Source: Protonemura montana
Taxonomy: Eukaryota; Arthropoda; Insecta; Plecoptera; Nemouridae
DNA: 64,000 bases
Direction: 5' to 3'
NCBI GenBank assembly: GCA_947568835.1
Contig: OX387604.1
Span: forward strand, 17,575,076-17,639,075
The notes under the pieces are model-generated. The model made no database searches. It saw nothing but the letters and a program-made list of their open reading frames with translations, and was not told the DNA's origin. Position numbers and translations under genes: made by a program. Below are positions 1-9,948 of the stretch, in pieces. How positions within the stretch are numbered: position 1 is the first letter of the stretch; each line of letters begins with the position of its first letter.

Positions 1-103
1 AAGAAACTGGGACCTACCAAATCCAAGTCAGATGCTCTCATATCAAACTACCCTATGGTATTGCTGAAAGCTTGCTGCTTAGAATAACCATCTCTTTCCT
101 CAC

Positions 104-3100
104 CTTGTACTTGGCAGCGAGATATTAGCGACCGATACATTGGCGGCAGCAGCGGCAGTGCTGGGGGCGGTCGAGATAGCAGTAACAGGCCCGCCAATGG
201 CAGGTGGCAATACAAGGCTGCGAGGAACCTTGTCCCCGATCACCGCCACATTCACGCCCGGGAAGAAGCCAACTTGGAAGCCCCGTTTACCGCGCCACCA
301 CACGCTCTCTGCGGGCGGTGGCATGTCGATCACCGAGATCATATCTCCCACCTGTCAATCAACTGTTGGTTAGCTACATTCCCAGTAATTTACATATCTA
401 CAGAGAGGGTCGACTGAATTTTATTAAATAGTCTTGGGTCCTGACCTCTCAAGCATAATAGAGCCTACGACAGAAGTATTACATGTGTACCGCCTAGCTC
501 ATTAAAGATACAATGTTTGTGACTTTTTTCAAAATATATATTTACATTATCTAGCCATGGATGTGAAATGCAATGCGAAGTATGCACTCCGAAAAAATAT
601 ATCGATAATTTCAGTAAGAACTCAAAAAATGCGTTTCAACCCAACCGAATTAACAAAAAACACGGCCATGAGAGATATGGTATGCATGTCAACAACGGTA
701 GTGTTTAATTTCAAGTTTGTAGCTCAAGTCGTTTCGTGGCAATCTTTGATTTAGCTGAAAAACAGTCCCTTCTTCTTCGGTCAATTGCACAAAGAATATT
801 GATTGAAATCAATTTAAACTTGCAGGGCAGTAGGAAAACACATACACCTACCCAAAGAATTTTGAATCATATTTCTAAGCCAACCGATACGGCAGCTGTT
901 AACAAAAGAAGTGAAATTGTTGAGAAATGTTGCTTTGTGAATCGACAGAGAGGATTAATCCCTGTAGCCTTTTCTTAAGTCAACGACAGAAGCCAGCTTT
1001 TTTTCCCGTTTTTTTTTCTATACACACAGTGACACCTAATGTGGTTTGCAGTACAATCTGATTAAGTTAAAAAAAAATCAATTGTTGAAGATTGTATCAT
1101 GTTGTATAATATACATTGATTCTGATTTGTACCTTAAATGCGGTGGAGCAATAAAGAGAACAGTGGTTTTGTGTGGGCACATAACACAATACTTATATTT
1201 TTTGCTTTGCTTATTTAATTCAGGCCTTGGTGGAGGAAAAAAGGGAAGATAAGGATGACCTAACACTTTGCAATTGAGAATGTATTCTTAAAACAATTCT
1301 GTTCTTCTTTGCAAGTTCTAAATTAGTTTATTTCTCTATTCCTAGTGTAGTCCGTTAATCTCATTCGCAATGTTGTGGCTGGTTTGTTTGTAGTTGATTG
1401 GGAACGACGTGGATAAGGCGGTGGAGCCACGCCCTTTTTGCAGTGTCTCTGTATGCTGCTTGAATATTTATATGCACTATGTTCTAAGAACCACTAAACA
1501 GGTTAGACTAACTGATGAATCCCAAAGGATTTCGGATCTTTTTTATGGAATTATGTTTGAACAAATGTGTGATCAACAATCACTGATCACAACAAAATTA
1601 TCAGAAATCAAAATGCTGTAGAATCATGTTAGCTCCTCTATTTTGGAAGCTCTCTTGCACCCAGCACAAAATGATTCAGACTATTTACACACAGAGAAAC
1701 TTGAGTTCAATCCAGAAAGAATTACATACCTCAAACGAGATCTCGTCCCCAGCCTGCGCCGTGTAACTGCGTACTGCATACGCGGCTGCAACGGCCGGCG
1801 TGTTGATCGGACAGTTGTCCGTGTCGGGCACGAGGAGGCGCCGCCCGCGGTTGTCCAACTCGAGCCAGTTGAGCACCGGACCACACGCAACCAGGTTCCC
1901 TGCAATGCTCGAGAATCGCTCCAAGTAGCGTTCCAGAGTGTCGGCCACCTGGGAAAAGCGAGTCGTGTGTTTTAAGCTAGTCTTAGCACCAGTTTTAGAA
2001 AAGACTACATTTTATATAAGCGTTTGAAAACCTTTCACACTTTTATTTTCCATTTTCCCCATCTGTTGTACTTGTCAGAAAGGTAATTTAAAGCCTAGTT
2101 TGGAAAATAAGTGCAGTGAATCACGATTGCAAACAAAACCTGAAGCCAAAATAGCTTTTAAGTTAAAAAATCTTGTTTTGTAAAAAATGGAAGAGGCACT
2201 TAGCCTACCCAGCCATCTCTTAAATAATTGAGTGGGTATGTAAAGGCATCTCTGGCAGATTATCGTCTTCACTATCTCTAGACGCTTGTCTGGTGCTGAA
2301 ATTGGTGCTAAATAATCTAACACATCTTCATCAGCCTCAGTAAATTAGTAAGAAAGATAATCCACCTCTGAAATGCAGACTCCTGTTTAAATTCCTGGCA
2401 TGGTATCAATGATACTTAATTCATACTATCTTTAGCACATCTGGCATATCTCAGCAAGTTATCCACAAATAAAATAAGATAACAATGACTACAGTCAACA
2501 TCTGTCGGAAAACCAACCTCGTCTGGTTCAGTTTCCGCTAATTCGGGGAGGTCTGAGAACTTTCTGTCGTAGACGCAACGATGTATCTGCTGGTCCAGCA
2601 GCCGGAAGTTGTCGTAGGTGCGGCGCAGAAGCCACGTGACGCCGTGGCTCCGAACCTGGACTGCAAACCACCGAACAGTGCTCAGGTCTCCTCCGACGGG
2701 CTTCATCTGATCGTGGCACAAGCTAACCTAAAAGACATACCATTCATCAATTAGTTAGTGCATTTGAATGGTTTAGTAACATACAGGTAGACACAAGAGT
2801 CTCTAGATGCAAATGCATTAGTTTGTAGCTTCATCGCAACAAACTGATACAATACACCCGAAAAACTCAGGTGTATTGGCTTTCCAAGTTTTCAAGTGGC
2901 AATTAGGGGGTCTTTTCAACAGCTGTCTAAGCTGTGTTGCCAACTCACATACCGACCCTCAACCCTTCCTATCAGGTAACACGAGAAATAGAATTGGAAT
3001 GTACCTACTGCAAAACGTTTGACAACATTAATCAATTCTGACGGTTAATACGTTACAGCGATTACTATTGACTTCGAAAAATGCACGAATAAAGACTCAA

Positions 3101-4466
3101 TTTAAGAAGGCAATGAATCCCAGTTTTTGGAATACACTATACTACAATGAAAGTAAAAGAGCACTAGACGAATTTAGTTAGTTGTGTAAATTACACGCCA
3201 CTACAAATGCTTTGCAACTGTTTCTCAAAATTGCTTACAACTTTTACAGAAACGAGATACAAGACAAGTAGACTGCAGCTCAATTAATGTGTTCCTCTCG
3301 TCACACCTCGCACTGTTCAACTGCCTCCTCACATCAAAGTAAAACTGCTGAATGATACACACCAACTACCTCCATTAAGTTGTGTTTGTCTATTGCATTT
3401 CCTCCCAAATGTACATGTTCTAATTGATTATTAAGTGCAACTTGCTTTGAACCATTAGTAGAATGAGTATTTATCACGGTAATTGTCCAGCTATGCTGTT
3501 TAGTCGCTGGTTAGTCATATGAACTGCAAAATCTGCAGGATTACATCTCACATTTTGTATAAAATGCATGAACTTTGATGATAAAACATGCTGAACTTGG
3601 AGGGAGCTGACATTACGCATTTTTTGCTTGCATGTTCATAGTTATTTTAATTAGTTTTCAAGTTTACAAAAAGCCACAAGGCCAGTTTTGTACCATTTTG
3701 TGATTTTAAAGTTGATTTGTCTATGGGTCATCAGGAGTGTGTAAGCTTTCAAGTCAGTAGAAGCTTTTAGATTGAAGAAATTACAATGATATTGCATACT
3801 CCAGTTATGCTAAAATAATTATAATCCAGCTTAAAAAAGCAGATAAACAGAGACTTGCCAAATCATTGTGTAAGTCCCCAAAATTGCCTCCTATCTTTTA
3901 AAGTTGACATCATAGCCCAGCAAAACCAAGACATCAAATATTGCCATTAAGAGTCATATCTTGCCTTTAATAAATAATGTATTGAAACCTAAAACAATAA
4001 TGGACTCATAATTAAAAAATGGAAACTTTGATTAGTGTAATGTTGCAAAGGAAATGAGTTGGTCAGGTCGGATAAAATATGAATCATGTTTCCTTCACGA
4101 CTGGTTAAATCTGCAGGGTGAAATCATATTTTAACCGAAACTCAAAGAAGAAATATCTTACAAAGACAGGCTCGTAACCTAATAAAAAAAAGAGCAAATG
4201 ATAAAACCAAGCCTAACTAAAATATTTGGTTTAGGTAGGTACTTTGGAATGCACATAGATGAACTTTGGCTACTGTTTTGACAGTGGCATTACAAACCTG
4301 CAGAAGTGGCAAATCCACGAGGTCGTAGTGGAAGTGTGCGCACTGGTCTAGTCTCGGAAACCTGGCAGTCTCTTCTTCATCCTGCCCCGACCGCGACGAC
4401 CTCCGCAGCCTGACGCTGCCGGTCCCCTTCAACCATGGAAGCGACAGATCCATAACAAAGCCAATA
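104..4466 (-). CDS. CdGAPr: PX-SH3-RhoGAP protein (ARHGAP32/33-like), 5' part, partial
   Basis: Rho-family GTPase-activating protein that would switch off Rac/Cdc42 at membranes; only the N-terminal half is in the window. Exons on the minus strand: 4298-4466, 2518-2727, 1730-1948 and 104-351, all with GT-AG junctions in matching phase. The first exon has the family motif RFPRLDQCAHFHY. The second and third carry a PX domain (RRTYDNFRLLDQQIHR, then the conserved FSDLPEL). The third and fourth form an SH3 domain (AYAVRSYTAQAGDEISFE, then SVIDMPPPAESVWWRGKRG and VGFFP), almost the sequence known from ARHGAP32/33 and fly CdGAPr. After SH3 comes an Ala/Pro/Thr-rich linker. The exon at 104-351 ends at a gtgagg donor in phase 2, so the RhoGAP domain must lie beyond the left edge. 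A possible internal start is the ATG at 4453 (MDLSLPW); an upstream coding exon is proposed separately. Family assignment is firm; the exact 5' end is not. Confidence 0.88.
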
Positions 4467-5132
4467 CTTGAAAGCACTCTAATCAAGTTGGTGCACAAGG
4501 TTTTAGTGAAACAATTTGGCTGGGTATACTTGTTATACTAAAATGTATATGAAAATTTAAAGAATTTTGAAAATGTATTGGAGCAGTACCTAATGGCTGA
4601 CAAAAATAAAAAACAAAAGTTGAGAATATGACCACACCCATCCAGATCTGATAAACCCTTGGATCATCTGTCTGAGGATGTGATCTAGTGGGCAGTGAGT
4701 TAAAAAAGAACCTTTTTGAATAATTGGCATATTAATACAAATTTTAACAAATCAAACAAGCAGAGGTTAGATTTTAAAGTTTCTGTGAATCATCAAACTT
4801 TTGCATCGAGTGTAAAACAGGAAATTGTTAGAAAATAGAGTGCAGTGAAATGAAAAAAATGTGAAATTGCAGCATTAACATAACTGTCATTTGTTTTTAT
4901 CCCATCCCTAATCTGTCCAAATACGGCATGGGTATTATAAATATACTTTTCAAAGGTTTAAAAGTAAAGTAAATTCTAAGAATTTCAGATTTATTAATGT
5001 GTAACGTTCTTGTAGTGGCCTTTGAGCCACACAAAAAAAACGCATTAAAACAGGTCAACATATTACTTTTTTAATGTGTGCAAAGCTTGGAGGGTGAGTT
5101 GAGTTACCACCTCATTTCAGGTAGCCTTACAC

Positions 5133-5269
5133 CATAACTGAATGACTTGGTATAGCAACACGTCAAGAGCATACACATATTCCAAGCATAAAGTCTCCCT
5201 AGGGCTTGTTAAAATGCATGCTTTGCTACGAGGATCTGTAAAAAAATCATCTGCTTCTTCGAGCGGCAT
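5133..5269 (-). CDS. Candidate first coding exon of the RhoGAP gene
   Basis: A 45-codon open stretch beginning at ATG 5269 (MPLEEADDFFTDPRS) ends at a gtgtaag donor in phase 2. Joined to an acceptor at 4467 (ctttcaag) it reads in frame into the RhoGAP exon at 4298-4466. A CCAAT box and a CRE-like TGACGTAA lie about 90 bases upstream on the same strand, as expected for a promoter and first exon. I do not recognise the peptide, and no family similarity supports it. The frame match alone has a one-in-three chance of being accidental. The alternative is that translation starts at MDLSLPW in the next exon and this stretch is 5' UTR or unrelated. Confidence 0.35.
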
Positions 5270-5357
5270 ATTATGTTCATATATCAAGAGGCAACGTTTT
5301 TGCAGCCAGCTGTATAGTGTGGTACAGAGCACAGATGCTGTATTGATCTCCAGTTGA

Positions 5358-5372
5358 TTACGTCACAATTGG
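5358..5372 (-). promoter_or_regulatory. CCAAT box adjacent to CRE-like site
   Basis: On the minus strand a CCAAT motif (5372-5368) is followed after two bases by TGACGTAA (5365-5358), a CREB/ATF-type site. The pair sits just upstream of the candidate first RhoGAP exon and points in its direction. No TATA box is visible. The promoter role is inferred. Confidence 0.35.
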
Positions 5373-6215
5373 CTGGGGCACACCAGACGGGTTGGCTGCT
5401 GCTGCGTAAGATGCATTTCACGTTAAGAACAGGCCAGGAGAAGCAAAATTCTGGCCTGTTGCACTATTTTGAGCCGAACATAAATCATTTACTCGAGAAT
5501 AAATTAAAGCTAAAATAATGCCGAAAATACGCTTCCACTGACATTCAAGTCAATGGCATGAAATTGGTGAGCTTCGCAACTTCGTGTTCCCACCTTACAA
5601 ATGACTGAACTTTTTCGGCTTTCTCGCCTTCTGACCTTGACTTTTCAGGTGATAAGGATGACTATGAGTGATCACTTTGTTGTTGCTTTAAATGTGTAGT
5701 ATTTCATTGAATGTAAAAAAGTGCAAATTTGTTAAAAACGTGAAAATGACCCTGTTGGTGCCGATGACCCTCGAGCGTTTACATGACTGGAGTGACAGAC
5801 ATGTGCTTAGGCACAATTGAGTCGTTACTTTTAAGTTTATTATTTTTTAAACATGGATGAAAAAAATCATATGCAGGGGTTGCAATTTGTCGGGACGTTT
5901 AAGATACATTGTACACGTTCGTTACTGACCCACTGCCGTGCTACTGGTTTGGGTAGAAGAAAATACTTGAAACTTTCGACTCGAGAGCTCAACAGAATAC
6001 ATCTCCATAATATAACTTAATATATAAAATATTGTATTTGTGACGCCCGGTTGACAAAAGGATCTAAAATGTAACGCATAACAAACGCAAACCTAGATAT
6101 AAAATCTACAATTGCGAAGCAATTCTTTTGAGTACAAAAACATAGGTTAAGAAGAAGGGTGTTTGGTTTTTCTAGTAATTCCACAAGGGAGCTGGAAAAA
6201 CCAGGAGCGAAGGAT
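5373..6215. other. Gene-free stretch upstream of RhoGAP
   Basis: AT-rich sequence with only short open frames without family similarity or codon-like texture. I see no gene, RNA or clear repeat in it. Confidence 0.5.
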
Positions 6216-6354
6216 GGAGCTAGACTGAAAAATGTGCGACCGAACCGGGATACGAACGCTCGGATACGTGATCGTTATTAGAGCACCCGACCGGCAATTG
6301 GGAGGTCCCGGGTTCGTATCCCGGTCCGATCGCAAATTTTTTCAGTCTAGCTCC
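6216..6354. mobile_element. Head-to-head tRNA-derived repeat (SINE/foldback type)
   Basis: The two ends, 6216-6257 and 6312-6354, are near-perfect inverted repeats starting GGAGCTAGACTGAAAAA and ending in the tRNA-like motif GTTCGTATCCCGGT. Each arm therefore carries a pol III B-box-like sequence (GGTTCGTATCC against the consensus GGTTCGANTCC), in opposite directions. The centre reads AGAGCACCCGACCGGCAATT, like the D-arm to anticodon part of a tRNA. It does not fold as a normal tRNA because the 5' acceptor half is missing. It is most simply two tRNA-derived SINE ends fused tail to tail, or a foldback element built from one. I saw no further copy in the window. Confidence 0.55.
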
Positions 6355-6911
6355 GTTTCCATGGGTTAAAATCCTTACCTTAGCGGGGAACTGCGGTGTG
6401 ATATCAGAGAGCCCTCTCGATCTTCGGGTTGACATGACAGCAGAATGTTCCACAGGCATCGCGGTCCTAATCCCCTTGTCCAGGCAAATACCACTAAAAT
6501 CGGAACAAACCATACACACGCATCAAAATCACTGAACCGCTGACAGGGTGGAAGGAACATCGAGGTTTAGGTTAGACAAACGATTAGCACAAGCAGATTC
6601 CCCTAATCCCATTGTTCTCGCAAATACCACTAATATCCGTACAATCATTACTTGCCTCGCTTGATTGATTTGTGATGTTATTGTATTGGCGACTGTCACT
6701 TTGAAGCTTGTTGAATGGCTCGGCTAATGAGAGAGGATGGGAAAGAAGATAAGCCTAACATTGCCAAGGAAAAGTGCGAACCGGGTGCCGGAACGTTGCC
6801 TTCCCCTGTCGGCGAGCACAGCGGGATGTCTCCGAAGAATATAAAACCCAAATCGAACAGGATTCCTTCGTTCATCCATGCAGTTGAGAGGTTCATAATC
6901 GATTGATTACA
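6355..6911. other. Gene-free stretch between two short elements
   Basis: Overlapping open frames on both strands near 6375-6560 and 6700-6900 have no recognisable family and no splice context. The base composition is more GC-rich than the surroundings, which suggests old repeat sequence, but I cannot assign it. Confidence 0.35.
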
Positions 6912-7329
6912 GGGGTTTAACGGCGCACTGTTCTAACAACAGACTCTATGACCCGATGGCGATCTGATGGTCACCGGTCTGATATCGTCGGTGAATGAGT
7001 GGATGATGATGATGGATCTAACCTAGCCTAGAAGGGTGGAGAGAAAACGTGGTGTAGGCAAGTAACCTACTCCTGTCCAAGAGCACCAACAGCTGAACGT
7101 TCCTTCCGAAGGAGGGAACAACGCGAGGAACAGGATTCCTCCACAAATCTGTCGCGAGGTTGATAAGCAATGCGAGTGAAGTTGCACTACCAACTTGCAT
7201 CCCTCCAAACTCTCTCCCGAACAGAACGGGTCATTTGTATAATGGTCACCCATCCAATACCTGATCCAGCGCAGTGTTGCTTGACTTTGATGATCTCACG
7301 AGAAGCGGTGTTTCCAACACGCCAAACCG
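6912..7329 (-). mobile_element. 5S rRNA-derived SINE, copy 1
   Basis: Read on the minus strand, the element starts CGGTTTGGCGTGTTGG and continues with 5S rRNA-like sequence: TCAAGCAACACTGCGCTG, then GGTATTGGATGGGTGACC, which matches the C-box of the 5S internal promoter. The body ends in a CTAGGCTAGGTTAGATC block, a short (ATC)n run and the tail CACTCATTCACCGACG. Two further copies (53727-54170 and 59745-60138, both plus strand) share the same order of blocks. SINEs with a 5S-derived head are known as SINE3. They carry no protein, and pol III transcription from the internal promoter is inferred. Confidence 0.75.
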
Positions 7330-8836
7330 TTTGGCGAGATGTTGATAAGACGGGGTAATTAAGTTATTGCACGACTGTATTCCCTGCAAAGTACTGACTT
7401 ATTCTGAAGAGAACTGGATATGAATATGAAAATACCCGGCCCAGGACAAAGTGCTGAAGAAAACGATCCCGCAATTTTTTTTTTTTTTTTGGCGACTCGA
7501 ACTTTTTACACTTATAAGTAACTTCCTGACCCATACAACAGTTGTGAGCAAATATTTACAATCATATCCTAATTTCCTAAGGTTTTGACAGCAATGCTTT
7601 CCGGGAATATGTTTAATTGCAAAGATGAAATTAAAATGCAATCAGATGACCAATTGACCATGTCTTTCTTTTAATTTACACCATTCAATTTACCTTGCCA
7701 GCTCGAATCGAATTAAAACGTGATTTTCATGGCCCCTGGACATCATTTTGATCACCTCTTCTTCATATCGACAAACAGCTCTAGGCATTGATTTTGCAAT
7801 TTTTATCGATGGATTCAATTGTCGTAAAAGAAATAATTCATAATGCTTTATATAGGTTCAATTTTAAGATTAAAAAAGAGTGGGTAAAAGGAAATCTAAG
7901 AGAGTGATGTTGTCGCAGTCATTGACTCACTGTGTGGCGCTTTGAATGTCATGAATCCTCTTCTTACGAACACTTCGGGAAAAAACAATTCAGAGTCCTA
8001 GAGTAATTTAATCCTTTCTTTTCCATGATTACTTTGGTAAGATAACAAATTTCTATCACATGAATACGATTTATTCCAGACCATAAAACATTCGGTATCT
8101 TTTCCTGCGCGAAGTCAGCATCGCACCAGCAAATAAAAGAATTGATAATTTCATAATTTCTGTAGTGCAATTGATACGATTGGTTTTAATATTGATTGCA
8201 GATACTAACAGAAGTTTAGTCACAGAATTCGTGTATCAAAAACCGATTCTATAGAACATATCATTATGATGTTAGGATCGAAAGCTTCGGTACACCGCGA
8301 CACGCTAGTGTTTATGAATGCACTAATGCGATGTGCTAGCAGCTGATCTCTACGGCTACTAATATTGAATTGCTTATATCGATAAACTCAGACATGTCGA
8401 TCATTTTCTAAAAAGAGACAGGCAATATTTAGGGGTGTCAGACCCTAATCACTATGAAAAATAGATGTCTACATTTATTACAAAATGTCCAAAAACAAAA
8501 CCGTGCATAGTTAAAACGTGCAGTAAGCCCAAAGACACTAACTTGTTTAGGGAATACGAAAGGTTTTTGTTAAGCAAAAAGGCTCATTTGGGTTGTTTTG
8601 AAAAACTTAGAGTTTCTTTATTTTTTGTTCTATAAAACTTCGGCACTAATAGCCTAGTAGCTGACGTGCCGCTAAACCTCACAATAGTAATTGTATAAAA
8701 CTGAAATTATGTATCTGGCCGAAGGAGAAACCGATGGAGGTATTCGACGTTATAAACATTTCACAAATTTAGACACCGTCTCTTCCAGAATGCGTGCCAC
8801 TTATGTCCGAGAATTTTTTGTATGAACGTGTTCTAG
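7330..8836. other. Gene-free AT-rich stretch
   Basis: A poly-T run sits at 7477-7492. Short open frames (for example near 7964-8170) show no family similarity, no start context and no splice sites that would link them. Nothing else is supported. Confidence 0.5.
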
Positions 8837-9310
8837 CCGGAAAGCTTTTTAGCCTTTAAATCTCCTATCAATTCCACAACAAAGTCCGAGTGCGATGGTG
8901 TGCTCAAGATTACTGGTAGCGTTACTCCAGGCAGATTTTCCGCGAAATGACAGCCGGCGTAAACAAAATAGCGAATATTACATGCAAATAGGATAAGAAA
9001 ATGTCAATTTACTGAGGGACGCTACATCTTTGATCCATTCAAAAAGCCACTTGTGTTTTTCTTCACTAGATAGCGTGTCTGGCTGAATGCAAACACCAAC
9101 TATGAATTTCATCGAAACATATTGAAATCCATTAGAATCGGGGAATAACAAAGCTTGTTGTCTTCGTTCGTCAAAATTGAATTCATTTTCCAAAATGTGG
9201 TTATTTTCTCCCGAACTATTGTCACTTTAATTCCAACTACTAACTTCACATTTATAATTTTACAAGTTCATATCGCTTTCGTGAAAATCTTTAAGTACCG
9301 GCTTTTAGAT
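8837..9310 (-). pseudogene. Decayed unidentified coding region
   Basis: The minus strand has protein-like sequence spread over more than one reading frame. The longest open piece (8978-9193) contains FDERRQQALLFPDSNGFQY and EEKHKWLFEWIKDVASLSK. A second piece downstream in another frame contains CHFAENLPGVTLPVILST and SDFVVELIGDLKAKK. The amino-acid texture (balanced hydrophobic and charged runs, few low-complexity stretches) looks like a once-functional globular protein, and it is broken in several places. I do not recognise the family. It could be a fragment of a host gene, a transposon protein or an old viral insertion; the sequence alone does not decide. Confidence 0.4.
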
Positions 9311-9745
9311 TGTGCCGCAGTAAAGGCCGGCGAAGACTTTTGAGAGTAACTAATTAACAGCGAGTAATTCATTTAGCGAGTTAATCTCCTCATAGCACTG
9401 TACAGCTAAGTGGAGGTGCGATTAGTGAAGGATATATAAAAGACGAATAGTCCGTTACTTTTTTCTGCATCTAACCAATTAATTAACTAACAAACTACGC
9501 CATCTACTCAGCTTTGAATTTTCCTAGCAGGTTGCTGAATGTTTCTTTTTTAAATAATTGTCATTTTATTTATCATTGTTAATTAATTTAATTGCCTAGC
9601 ACAACTTGGCTGTAGCCATGTATTTAGGCTTTTCAAATTATTTTTCATAAATAATCCCCTTCACGTAGTTCAAAACTATCAAAGAGGTCGCACCACTCGC
9701 TAAAAATGGGTAGATCGAGCCATAATTCGTGAGTCGCTTGGTCTT

Positions 9746-9805
9746 ATTGGTCGCTATAGTCTTTTTCAACAAATCACATTAGCGTATTGAATCATCATAG
9801 CCAAT
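9746..9805 (+). promoter_or_regulatory. CCAAT-type promoter region
   Basis: Two CCAAT motifs occur, one inverted (ATTGG at 9746) and one direct (9801), 85-145 bases upstream of a well-placed ATG. A TATATAAAAG sequence lies further upstream at about 9433. The promoter role is inferred from spacing only. Confidence 0.25.
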
Positions 9806-9889
9806 AGCAATTGATGTACCTATGAGTTTCCAACCCTAAGCTCCTGTTCACTTCAATCCTTACAGACTTTCAACCACTGATCAAGCAAG

Positions 9890-9948
9890 ATGGCATCAAC
9901 GTCTGAGTTCGAAGTGTCCCAGAATGTCACTGTTTATCAACGGCGGAG
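9890..9948 (+). CDS. Candidate lone first coding exon
   Basis: ATG in good context (AAGATGG) begins MASTSEFEVSQNVTVYQRR and runs 19 codons plus two bases to an AG|gtgtaag donor. I found no downstream exon in matching phase. PGAP2 has an in-frame stop just before its own ATG, and the HP1 exon at 23050 needs a donor of the other phase. It may be the start of an unrecognised gene, or chance. The peptide is not recognised. Confidence 0.25.

Noticed and set aside
6257-6333. Functional tRNA gene
   Set aside because: The 3' half resembles a tRNA with a good B-box, but no acceptor stem or normal D-arm is formed, and the sequence is part of a palindromic repeat.
9433-9442. TATA promoter for a gene near 9.5 kb
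   Set aside because: TATATAAAAG is a good motif, but no Inr at the right spacing and no gene within reach other than the weak orphan exon at 9890.
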